From NCBI RefSeq assembly GCF_025464955.1, contig NZ_JAODNM010000015.1:45973-109972 (forward strand): a DNA stretch of 64,000 nt, written 5' to 3'. The position numbers were made by a program, and so were the translations under genes. The first letter of the stretch is position 1, and every line of letters begins with the position of its first letter. Origin of the DNA: Amycolatopsis sp. GTDB taxonomy: Bacteria; Actinomycetota; Actinomycetes; Mycobacteriales; Pseudonocardiaceae. Below the pieces are notes generated by a model, which searched no databases, was not told the origin of the DNA, and saw only the letters and a list, made by a program, of their open reading frames with translations. Positions 51,801 through 58,025 of this stretch are shown piece after piece.

Positions 51801-53268
51801 TTCGTCGATCACGGTGAAGTGGACGCTCGAGGCAGGGCCGGGCGTCGGTCCCGGCACCGCTGGAATCGGCTTCACGGCGACGTCCAGCGCCGGGACGTTC
51901 ACCTCGTCCGCGGCAGTCAAGGTGCCTTACGGTTCAGTGGCGGCGGCGTACGACAACACGGGCATCAGTAACGACAACGCGCCGCCGGCCGGGGCGTTCG
52001 ACGGCAAGGGACTGAACTACTCCGCGCAGGCGCTCGCCGCGGCCGGGTTCGCGCCGGGGAAGGCGGCCACCGCGGGCGGGATCGACTTCTCCTGGCCACA
52101 GCCGAATGTCGGAGACAACATCATCGCGGGCGGGCAGGTACTGCCGGTGAGCGGTTCGGGCCGGGTGCTCGGCTTCCTCGGCTCCAGCGCCTTCGGCAAT
52201 GCCTCGGGTCCGGGCACCATCGTGTACACGGACGGCACTACGCAGGGCTACACACTGTCCTTTGCTGACTGGTGGTCGGGCAGCGCGTCACCCGGTACGT
52301 CCGTCGCGGTCACCACGCCGTACGTCAATACCGGGGCGACCAGTGCGCGGCAGGACCAGCCCGCGCACGTGTACCTCGCCTGGGCGGCACTGGATCCGGC
52401 CAAGACGGTGCGGTACGTGATCCTGCCCGACGCCGCGCAGAACCAGGCAACGGGCAACCCGGCGATGCACGTGTTCGCCGCGGGTATCGGACAGGGGACC
52501 GATGCCTCCGCGATCGTCGGCGTCGACTTCGGCAACCCGGACGCCCCACACGGGGCGAGGGTGCAGGATGGCGGCGACGGGCGGACCATCGCCACCACCG
52601 CCGGCGGACTGCCCGCGCGCACCACGACGGGTGCCAGTTCGCCGTTCGTGTACGTCGATCTCGACGACGGCGTGGTTCCCGGTGGCACCTACCAGGCCAC
52701 CGCGGACGTCAGCTACTTCGACCACGGCACGAGTAGCTGGAACATCCAGTACGACTCGTTCGCGGATGTGCCGAACAACGCCTACCGCGGTTCGGCGCAG
52801 GTCACCAACACCGGCACCGACACCTGGAAGACCGCGGAGATCCCGCTGCCGGACGCCTCGTTCGCCAACCGGGAAAACAACCACTCCGACCTGAGACTGA
52901 ACATCGGCACCGGCGGCCAGGCGATCGGCCGGATCGCCTTCACCGTCAGCGGCAGCGGTGTCGTGCCGATTCACCTCGTCGCGGGGCAGCCGACTGTTCC
53001 CACGGTGACGCAACAGCCCGCGGATGTGAGCGTGTCGCCTGCCTCGGATGCCACCTTCATCGCCTACGCGGTCGGCGACCCGTCGCCACAGGTGCACTGG
53101 CAGAGCATGTCTCCCGGCGGGGAGTGGACGGATATCCCGGCGGCGACGTCGACCACGCTGACCGTGACGAAACCACCGACCTCCGCCGACGGCACCCGGT
53201 ACCGCGCGGTGTTCGTGAACCTGGCCGGCTCGACGACCAGCGATGCGGTCACCTTGCACGTCCAATAG
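48868..53268 (+). CDS. Very large secreted GH3 glycoside hydrolase with C-terminal modules
   Basis: A 1466-residue exported enzyme; ATG 48868 has GGAGG 6 nt upstream. A signal peptide (ALVVAALSGLSFVVAAG, ATAAAAPG) precedes the GH3 barrel: YTYWSEGQHGLNR, WAPTVNLDRDPRWGRTDEAF, KHYALNN and the nucleophile in YTTSDCDAIE (Asp311). The GH3 C-domain (VLLKNAP, GYNGQSQGTALADVLFG) and a fibronectin-like domain (FGYGLSYSAFSVSNV) follow to about residue 810. The extra 650 residues include a Big2-like domain (ITATVNGVSG), a NEW3-like domain, a jelly-roll module with SYFDHGTSSWNIQYDSFADV and a final Ig-like domain. Likely a beta-xylosidase/glucosidase or arabinofuranosidase. Normal GH3 enzymes are 700-900 residues. 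Confidence 0.87.
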   Translation: MAHAHSARRRRTALVVAALSGLSFVVAAGPPATAAAAPGTPIYRDTHYSFAERSADLVSRMTLPEKVEQLHTNNAPAISRLGVQQYTYWSEGQHGLNRLGGDAGGGGQGDVDNVHATSFPVNFAASMSWDPSLTYAETTAVSDEARGFLDKSLFGTGQNNIGPDVNEYGDLTYWAPTVNLDRDPRWGRTDEAFGEDPYLVSQMAGAFVNGYQGNKMDGTPSTPYLKVAATIKHYALNNVENNRLSGDSATTEADLHQYYLKQFQSLIEDDHASGLMTSYNAIDGTPGAVNTYTVNQLAQRTFGFSGYTTSDCDAIETAWKPPPGGHLWAAPGWQASVVNAQVVWTNTTTGAKVPAAAGAEAYGLRAGTQLNCTGDQATLTNIQAAIDAGILSEGVLDTDLVKLFTMRMATGEFDPAGQVGYTKIDKSVIESPAHQALATKVADNSMVLLKNAPVAGGTTPLLPLDPAKTSKVVVLGDLANTVTLGGYSGEPTHTVNTVEGIKAALPGASVVFDAAGTSTTATGPAVLSDVTKAAISSADLVLVFAGTDHSTAHEGTDRSTLALPGNYGSLIDQVSALGNPRTALALQTLGPVELGAVQSKVPAIVFSGYNGQSQGTALADVLFGKQNPDGHLDFTWYQNDAQLPPMQNYGLNAASTGGIGRTYQYFTGAPSYPFGYGLSYSAFSVSNVAVDRRSVSADGTVKVSLDVKNTGQRKGTTVPQLYVADPGAGTGDVPQQQLAGFQKTRELNPGESQHVVLPVKISDLALWDTAHSRETVTAGTYQFRVGTDAAAIVAHQDVQVSGTPAPRVRYVTVQPESVVYHPGQSIDLTGANHWLADDTNPAEQPDRDLSIKADKVVEAVNADQSFVDLKNAHVTYRSSNPAVVSVDNKGVVHAIKDGVATITATVNGVSGSAPIVVQGTLTSTAPLILASGGKGTATTTFTNGDAREVRGLAVKIAVPGGWTATPTTPTNCNRVPPGSSITVKWTLEAGPGVGPGTAGIGFTATSSAGTFTSSAAVKVPYGSVAAAYDNTGISNDNAPPAGAFDGKGLNYSAQALAAAGFAPGKAATAGGIDFSWPQPNVGDNIIAGGQVLPVSGSGRVLGFLGSSAFGNASGPGTIVYTDGTTQGYTLSFADWWSGSASPGTSVAVTTPYVNTGATSARQDQPAHVYLAWAALDPAKTVRYVILPDAAQNQATGNPAMHVFAAGIGQGTDASAIVGVDFGNPDAPHGARVQDGGDGRTIATTAGGLPARTTTGASSPFVYVDLDDGVVPGGTYQATADVSYFDHGTSSWNIQYDSFADVPNNAYRGSAQVTNTGTDTWKTAEIPLPDASFANRENNHSDLRLNIGTGGQAIGRIAFTVSGSGVVPIHLVAGQPTVPTVTQQPADVSVSPASDATFIAYAVGDPSPQVHWQSMSPGGEWTDIPAATSTTLTVTKPPTSADGTRYRAVFVNLAGSTTSDAVTLHVQ

Positions 53269-53608
53269 GAATCGCCTGTTCCCTGCCGGCCGTGCCGCCC
53301 GCCCGCCCGCGGGCGGCTCGGCAGGGTGACTGGGCGACAGGTGAAGCAGCGCAGGCCGGTGAGGCAGTGCAAGCCGGTGAGGCAGTGGCCCGCGGCCTGG
53401 ATCCGACGGGGATGGTCGGCGTGTGACGCGCCCGAGAACATTTTTCACGACAGGGGAACAGTCGAGAATTTTTGACGGTAAATGATCAAAAGTGCGCCAC
53501 AAAAGTGCTCTTCGGCAAAGGGATGAAGGGTCCTGGTGGGTTTTCGGTGGACGGGGTAGAACGGTTGATGCGCGGCTGCAATGTGACAACCCAAGATTTG
53601 GAGTCATC
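53269..53608. other. 340-bp gap upstream of the protease cassette
   Basis: It begins with a terminator-like hairpin (53281-53326), then a 2-copy 18-bp tandem repeat at 53351-53386 (GCAGGCCGGTGAGGCAGT and one-mismatch copy), then an unusually AT-rich stretch at about 53435-53515, probably the promoter of the protease gene. No gene is supported here. Confidence 0.6.
53281..53326 (+). terminator. Double-stem hairpin after GH3 gene
   Basis: Outer arms CCCTGCCG (53281-53288) and CGGCAGGG (53319-53326) and inner arms GCCGCCC (53294-53300) and GGGCGGC (53311-53317) nest in one hairpin, 12 bp after the GH3 stop. No T-run follows, as is common for actinobacterial terminators. Confidence 0.65.
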
Positions 53609-54739
53609 ATGGCCGATCCCAGCACGAACCGCACTCCGGTGGACCTCGATCGGGTCCGCACTGAACTCGCCTCCACGGGTCATCCGTGGATCATGGGTGA
53701 GACCACCATGACCATTCTCGACGAAACTCAGCGCGGAATTCGACTCGGTGTCCCGCTTCCGCCGGAAAATGAGCGCCGGCAACTGGAATCGCACGCGAAG
53801 ACGATCGCCGCGAGCCAGGCCGCGCGGACCACCGCGGTAGCCGGGACCGGCGTGGGCGCGCAGTTCGACGGGCGCGACGTCGGTGGCGCGAATTACGTCA
53901 CACCAGTCAAGGATCAGGGTGACTGCGGTTCGTGTGTCGCTTTCGGAACTGTGGGCGCGATGGAGACCGTCGCCGCTTACACTCGCGGACAGCCGGGCCT
54001 TCAGCTCGATCTTTCCGAAGCGCATTTGTTCTACACTCACGGCGCGAACGACAATGCCACTTGCGACACTGGCTGGATGCCCGACCGTGCGCTGAAAGCG
54101 TGCCATGACGTCGGCATCACGTATGAGAATTATTTCCCGTATAGCCCGCGGAATCGTGCCGGTGCTGTTCTCAGCGCCGATTGGCCCAACCGCCTGGCGA
54201 CCATCCCGTCCTACGGCTCGCTGACCGGCAACCCGGCCGCAATGAAGGAGCAGATCAGCGCACGCGGCGCGATCGTCGCCTGTCTCCTCGTCTACCAGGA
54301 CTTCTTCTCCTACCACAGCGGCGTCTACCGCCACGTGACCGGCGAGCTCGCCGGCGGCCACTGCGTCACCCTCGTCGGCTACGACGACAACCAGGGGTGC
54401 TGGATCGCGAAGAACAGCTGGAGTACCGGTTGGGGAGACAGTGGATTCTTCCGGATCGCGTACGGCGAGTGCGCCATCGAGACCTGGCAGGTCGAGCAAG
54501 TCGGCGCTGTCAACCTGCGCTCGTGGACCGGCTCGACGCCGGTGCTCGGCCTGTGGAGCAACGACTCCGACCGCAATACCTGGGCGTACCTGCAGAACCT
54601 CGGCTGGCTGCACCTGGCTGCCGACGACGAGGCGATCAACAAGGCGATGCTCATCGAGTTGGTCGCCGCGAAGCAGGGCGGCCGTCCGGTCAACGCGTTC
54701 AACAACAACGGCACGATCATCGAAACCTACGTCTTCTAG
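53609..54739 (+). CDS. Papain-like (C1 family) cysteine protease without signal peptide
   Basis: A 376-residue protease from ATG 53609. Residues 1-85 are a charged pro-like or regulatory region. The papain core shows DQGDCGSCVAF with oxyanion Gln103 and nucleophile Cys109, GGHCVTLVGYDD with His251, and KNSWSTGWGDSGFFRI with Asn269; spacing matches papain. No signal peptide or membrane segment is seen, so it is cytoplasmic or released unconventionally. The last 65 residues (VLGLWSNDSDRNTWAYLQNL then GWLHLAADDEA) form a separate domain that recurs in the next gene. The first half uses more A/T-ending codons than neighbouring genes. It is followed 10 bp later by that gene and then by a chagasin-like inhibitor. 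Confidence 0.9.
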   Translation: MADPSTNRTPVDLDRVRTELASTGHPWIMGETTMTILDETQRGIRLGVPLPPENERRQLESHAKTIAASQAARTTAVAGTGVGAQFDGRDVGGANYVTPVKDQGDCGSCVAFGTVGAMETVAAYTRGQPGLQLDLSEAHLFYTHGANDNATCDTGWMPDRALKACHDVGITYENYFPYSPRNRAGAVLSADWPNRLATIPSYGSLTGNPAAMKEQISARGAIVACLLVYQDFFSYHSGVYRHVTGELAGGHCVTLVGYDDNQGCWIAKNSWSTGWGDSGFFRIAYGECAIETWQVEQVGAVNLRSWTGSTPVLGLWSNDSDRNTWAYLQNLGWLHLAADDEAINKAMLIELVAAKQGGRPVNAFNNNGTIIETYVF

Positions 54740-54749
54740 GAGCGCCACG

Positions 54750-55172
54750 ATGGCCATATCGACCACTCCGACCGGCGTGCCGGCCCCGGCGGCGCCGTCC
54801 GCCGGTGCCAGCCCCGACACCGCACCGCAACCGCTCACCCCGGACCAGCTGACCTCGACGAGCGCCACCATCACGGCCCCGTCGGCCGCGGAGCCGGTGC
54901 TCAGCCCTCCCGGCACGCCGCAGGCTGTGTCCGCCGGCAGCGCTGCCGCCGCCGCGTGGCAGTCGAACAAGAAGGTCCTCGCGCTCTGGACCAACAACTC
55001 CGACCGCAACAGCTTCGCCTTCGTCGAAGCGATCGGCTGGAAACGGCTGGCGACCAACAGTGACAGCGTGCACGAAGCGCTGCTGATGCTCGCCACCTCA
55101 GGCCGGCTGGCGGGCTCGGTCACCTACCCGGAGGCCGGCGACGGCCTCATCCACGAGATCTATCTCTGGTAA
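54750..55172 (+). CDS. Small protein sharing the protease's C-terminal domain
   Basis: A 140-residue protein from ATG 54750 with TAGGAG 6-7 nt upstream, the TAG being the protease stop. Residues 1-65 are Ala/Pro/Ser/Thr-rich and probably disordered. Residues 75-140 read VLALWTNNSDRNSFAFVEAI then GWKRLATNSDSVHEALLMLA, aligning end to end with the protease C-terminus: shared W-x-N-x-SDRN, an aromatic pair, GW, LA and a final aromatic at the C-terminus. No known family is recognised. It may bind the same partner as the protease, compete with it or be its substrate. No signal peptide. Confidence 0.8.
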   Translation: MAISTTPTGVPAPAAPSAGASPDTAPQPLTPDQLTSTSATITAPSAAEPVLSPPGTPQAVSAGSAAAAAWQSNKKVLALWTNNSDRNSFAFVEAIGWKRLATNSDSVHEALLMLATSGRLAGSVTYPEAGDGLIHEIYLW

Positions 55173-55259
55173 GTCCGGCGGTGTGACCACGCCGTGAACG
55201 CGCTCGTGGCTCCACCGGGCCGCGAGCGCGCCGACCTATCTACCGAGCGGGAGACCCGG

Positions 55260-55568
55260 ATGCAGGTGGTCACGATCGAAGACGACAACGGCACCCTGGC
55301 ACTGACGCTGGGTGACGAGTTCGAAGTCCGTCTGCCCGAGAACGCCGGCACCGGCTACGTGTGGCACCTGGACCTGCTCGACCCGCCGTTGCGCGTCGTC
55401 GAGGAGGCGGTGAAGCCGGCACTGGGACAGGCCGGAGCCACCGGTGAACACTGGTTCCGGCTGCACGCCGAACGGTCAGGGGACACGACCGTCGAGGCGA
55501 AGTTGGTGCGGCCGTGGGCCACCGACAGCGTGGCACGCCGGTTCCGGTTGGCCGTGCGGGTGCGTTAG
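55260..55568 (+). CDS. Chagasin-like cysteine protease inhibitor (family I42)
   Basis: A 102-residue protein with all three inhibitory loops of chagasin: NAGTGYVW (28-35, the NPTTGYxW loop), GQAGATGEHWF (56-66, the GxxG..W/F loop) and RPW (84-86). Positions and length closely match chagasin (about 110 residues). I42 inhibitors are tight reversible blockers of papain-family proteases, exactly the class encoded two genes upstream. No signal peptide is seen, so it would act in the same compartment as the protease. ATG 55260 with GGGAG 6 nt upstream is preferred over GTG 55194. Transcription ends in the shared hairpin at its stop codon. Confidence 0.87.
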   Translation: MQVVTIEDDNGTLALTLGDEFEVRLPENAGTGYVWHLDLLDPPLRVVEEAVKPALGQAGATGEHWFRLHAERSGDTTVEAKLVRPWATDSVARRFRLAVRVR

Positions 55569-55616
55569 GCCGTGTCCCGCGGATACCGCGACCATAGATC
55601 TGCGGGACACGGCCTA
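55566..55616. terminator. Bidirectional terminator containing both stop codons
   Basis: A perfect 15-bp inverted repeat: 55566-55580 (TAGGCCGTGTCCCGC) and 55602-55616, 21-nt loop. Its outer bases are the TAG stops of the chagasin gene (plus) and the STAS gene (minus), so one hairpin closes both convergent transcripts. Confidence 0.8.
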
Positions 55617-55937
55617 GCCCACGTCCCGCCAGGGGTCGAAGCTGCGTAGCAGCACGCGCACCTGGGCGGGGTCGGTGATCTCAGTCTCGACGCCGTTGGG
55701 CAGCGCGATGATGAGGTGAGTGTCCCGCGCGACGCACATCGCGGCCGTCGCGGCCAGGACCGCCGACCCGCCGCCGTCCACCGCCGTGGTCATCGTCAGG
55801 TCGACGACCACGCGGCGTGCGTCCTGCTCGAACGCGACCTCGATCAAGCGGTGGTAAGCCGGGGCAACGCCGCCGTCGAGCACGCCGTCCACGGTCAGAA
55901 TAACTTCTCCGTCAAGAAAGACGCTTCGCAGGCTCAT
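55614..55937 (-). CDS. STAS-domain protein (anti-sigma factor antagonist-like)
   Basis: A 107-residue STAS protein: VILTVDGVLDGGVAPAYHRL, then RRVVVDLTMTTAVDGGGSAV and LAATAAMCVARDTHLIIALP. The fold matches SpoIIAA/RsbV antagonists that bind anti-sigma kinases. The usual phosphorylated serine block (D-S-S-G) is here D-G-G-G, so classical Ser-phosphorylation control is probably lost. ATG 55937 is chosen with GGAGG 5 nt upstream. No anti-sigma kinase or sigma gene is adjacent; it stands alone, convergent with the inhibitor gene. Confidence 0.82.
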   Translation of the reverse strand: MSLRSVFLDGEVILTVDGVLDGGVAPAYHRLIEVAFEQDARRVVVDLTMTTAVDGGGSAVLAATAAMCVARDTHLIIALPNGVETEITDPAQVRVLLRSFDPWRDVG

Positions 55938-56163
55938 CCTGGCCTCCAACCACCAAGTGGCACCGGCTCTGCCGGGATTTCAGGATACGACAAGTCCGAT
56001 GGCCGCTGCGAATGGCACGGGACATCGGAACAGTCACGCTTCGGCAACAGGTAATGACACACTGCGGTCGAAACGCCCGCAACCGGACGAGCGGGGTGAG
56101 GCAGGGCCCGATCGTTCTTGTTCGGGGCATCGCGGGCATCTCATTTCACCTCAGCCGGGAAGA

Positions 56164-57120
56164 TCACCGCTCCAAGGTGTCCGCTAGGTGCGCGGTCATT
56201 GTGGTGTCGTCCAGCCGGGACCCGTCCCACGTGGTGATGAGCCGGCTGATCTTCTGGTGTTCGTCCAGTTCGAAGGCGACGATCCCGTGATTGACCCCGT
56301 TGCCCTCGTTGATCCACTCGTAACCACCGCCCTGATGGCTCCCGACCGTGTGACGGATCGCAGAGCCCGCGCCATACGGCAAGGTACGGAACGCTCGCGT
56401 GACGTAGGCGCCGATCGCCTGCGCGCCGGCCAACCGGGTGCGCAGTGCGAGATCCTCGAACGTGGCGTCGGGGGTGAACAGGCCCGCGGTGTCACCGGCG
56501 CCGAGTGCCGCATGGAGGCTGGCGGCCACCTGGCGCAGCACGGGGGAGGATTGCTCGCCGACAACTTCCTCCCCGTACGTCAGGGGAAACTGAGTTTGCG
56601 TCACCCGGAGCTGATTGGTCGCCTCGATGCCGAAGTGGCGGCCGTCCCAGTAATCGACCTGGCGGGCGACTCGGCCGTCGCGGAAGTCGACCGCGGCGAT
56701 GAGGCGGATCTCGTGGCCGAACAGTTCCGGTGAGTCGGTGAAGACCACGATCGCGCTGCGCTCGTCGCCGATAATCTTGGTGGGATAGGACCGCGCCGTG
56801 ACCGGCCAGGTCGGCATGTACTGGGCGAAGACGGCGCGCAGTGCCTCCCATGTCGGCATGTACCAGCCCAGCGTGGCGTCGGTGTAGAACATCGGGTTCC
56901 GCGAGAAGTGCGCCATCGTGCCGTCGACGGACCTGCTCGTCTTGTCACGAAACAAGCTCGTGACCAGCCGCGTGACCCGGGGCGTCGCGTGGCTGTCGTC
57001 CAGCGCCGGGTTCGGCACGCTCGTTTTGGCGGCCGCCGCGGCCGCCAGGGGCGCGGTCAGTGTCGTGGCCGCGATCGCGCCCATGCCGCCCAATACGCTT
57101 CGCCGAGCGAATCGCCGCAT
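56164..57120 (-). CDS. Exported protein with two SnoaL-like (NTF2 fold) domains
   Basis: A 318-residue protein from ATG 57120 with GGGAG 6 nt upstream. The N-terminus RRFARRSVLGGMGAIAATTL then TAPLAAAAAA is a twin-arginine-type signal. Two similar NTF2/SnoaL-like halves follow: HFSRNPMFYTDATLGWYMPT then WEALRAVF, and LHAALGAGDTAGLFTPDATF then AQAIGAYVTRAF. Such domains bind small hydrophobic ligands or act as cyclases or isomerases; no catalytic assignment is made. It is divergent from a MarR gene and its promoter holds two perfect TTGAAGCTTCAA palindromes, so it is presumably the MarR target. Confidence 0.78.
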   Translation of the reverse strand: MRRFARRSVLGGMGAIAATTLTAPLAAAAAAKTSVPNPALDDSHATPRVTRLVTSLFRDKTSRSVDGTMAHFSRNPMFYTDATLGWYMPTWEALRAVFAQYMPTWPVTARSYPTKIIGDERSAIVVFTDSPELFGHEIRLIAAVDFRDGRVARQVDYWDGRHFGIEATNQLRVTQTQFPLTYGEEVVGEQSSPVLRQVAASLHAALGAGDTAGLFTPDATFEDLALRTRLAGAQAIGAYVTRAFRTLPYGAGSAIRHTVGSHQGGGYEWINEGNGVNHGIVAFELDEHQKISRLITTWDGSRLDDTTMTAHLADTLER

Positions 57121-57135
57121 CTTCGTCTCCCAAAC

Positions 57136-57189
57136 TTGAAGCTTCAACTATGGAAGACGAGCGTAACCGCTTTGACTTGAAGCTTCAAG
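57136..57189. promoter_or_regulatory. Twin palindromic operators between SnoaL-like and MarR genes
   Basis: TTGAAGCTTCAA is present at 57136-57147 and 57177-57188; the second copy extends to the 14-bp palindrome CTTGAAGCTTCAAG (57176-57189). Centres are 41 bp apart, about four helical turns. They flank both divergent starts and fit a MarR dimer site, giving autoregulation plus control of the exported protein. Confidence 0.8.
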
Positions 57190-57209
57190 GCGTTTCGTAG
57201 AATGGGCCG

Positions 57210-57707
57210 ATGAACAGCGAACCCCGGTGGCTGGACGCGGAGGAAACGCAGGCGTGGGTCGCGTTGGTAGGCGTGCTCATCAAGGTGCCGGCCGCGTTGG
57301 ACAGCGAACTACGGCGCCGGACCGGCCTGGCGCACTTCGAGTACCTCGCGATGAGCGCGCTGTCCGAGGCCGCGGCCAGGACGCTGCCGATGAGCGAGCT
57401 GGCTGTGCTGTCCAACGCCTCCCTGTCCCGGCTGTCCCACGTCATCGCCAAGCTGGAGCAACGGGGCTGGGTCACCCGCGCCTCGTGTCCCGGCAATCGG
57501 CGCGTCACCAATGTGACGCTCACCGATGCCGGGTACGCGCTGGTCGTGGAGACGGCACCGACCCATCTGGAGCTCGCCCGCAGCTTCGTGCTGGACGCCC
57601 TCACGGAGAGCCAGGTGCGGCAGCTCGCCACGATCGCGGGACGGATTCTTCGGCAGGTCGATCCGGATGCCGCGTATCCGCCACGCGGCACCGGCATCCG
57701 TGCCTGA
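57210..57707 (+). CDS. MarR family transcriptional regulator
   Basis: A 165-residue MarR protein. The winged helix is TGLAHFEYLAMSALSEAAAR, LPMSELAVLSNASLSRLSHV then IAKLEQRGWVTRASCPGNRR with wing VTNVTLTDAGYALV; flanking helices form the dimer interface. Cys in RASCPGNRR lies in the wing and could be redox-active, but this is speculative. The twin TTGAAGCTTCAA palindromes upstream are likely its own operators, coupling it to the divergent exported SnoaL-like gene. Ligand unknown; MarR regulators usually sense phenolics or oxidants. Confidence 0.88.
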   Translation: MNSEPRWLDAEETQAWVALVGVLIKVPAALDSELRRRTGLAHFEYLAMSALSEAAARTLPMSELAVLSNASLSRLSHVIAKLEQRGWVTRASCPGNRRVTNVTLTDAGYALVVETAPTHLELARSFVLDALTESQVRQLATIAGRILRQVDPDAAYPPRGTGIRA

Positions 57708-57720
57708 CCTGCGGAGGACC

Positions 57721-57912
57721 TCAGGCGTGGGCGGGTGCCTCGTCCTTGAGTGCGGACCGCAGCATGGTGCGCAGTTCCGCATCGTTGGCGTGCCCGTGCA
57801 CTGACGCCACGTGTTCAGCGGCGGCCCGTACCACTTCGTCCTCCTCGCCCGCGATGGTCAACGTGCAGTTGGACTCGCTGGGCTGGTCGCGGCAGTCGAT
57901 CACTTTGCGCAT
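57721..57912 (-). CDS. DUF1059 family small protein
   Basis: A 63-residue protein beginning MRKVIDCRDQPSESNCTLTI, the standard opening of DUF1059 proteins with two conserved cysteines. The helix EDEVVRAAAEHVASVHGHAN and a final ELRTMLRSALKDE follow. ATG 57912 is supported by AGGAG 8 nt upstream; the longer frame is unlikely. Function of the family is unknown. It is convergent with the MarR gene and divergent from a LuxR gene. Confidence 0.8.
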   Translation of the reverse strand: MRKVIDCRDQPSESNCTLTIAGEEDEVVRAAAEHVASVHGHANDAELRTMLRSALKDEAPAHA

Positions 57913-58025
57913 GACGATGGCTCCTGTCTCTCGGCTGTGGGGTTGACTCTCTTCCCGAATGGGGTGACCGTAAATACGCATTTCACGCATCTGAGCAGGT
58001 CACAGGAGGTGTCGCCATCGTTACT

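Noticed and set aside
53351..53386. Possible start of a CRISPR array from tandem 18-mers
   Set aside because: Only two adjacent copies with no spacers; no cas genes in the window.
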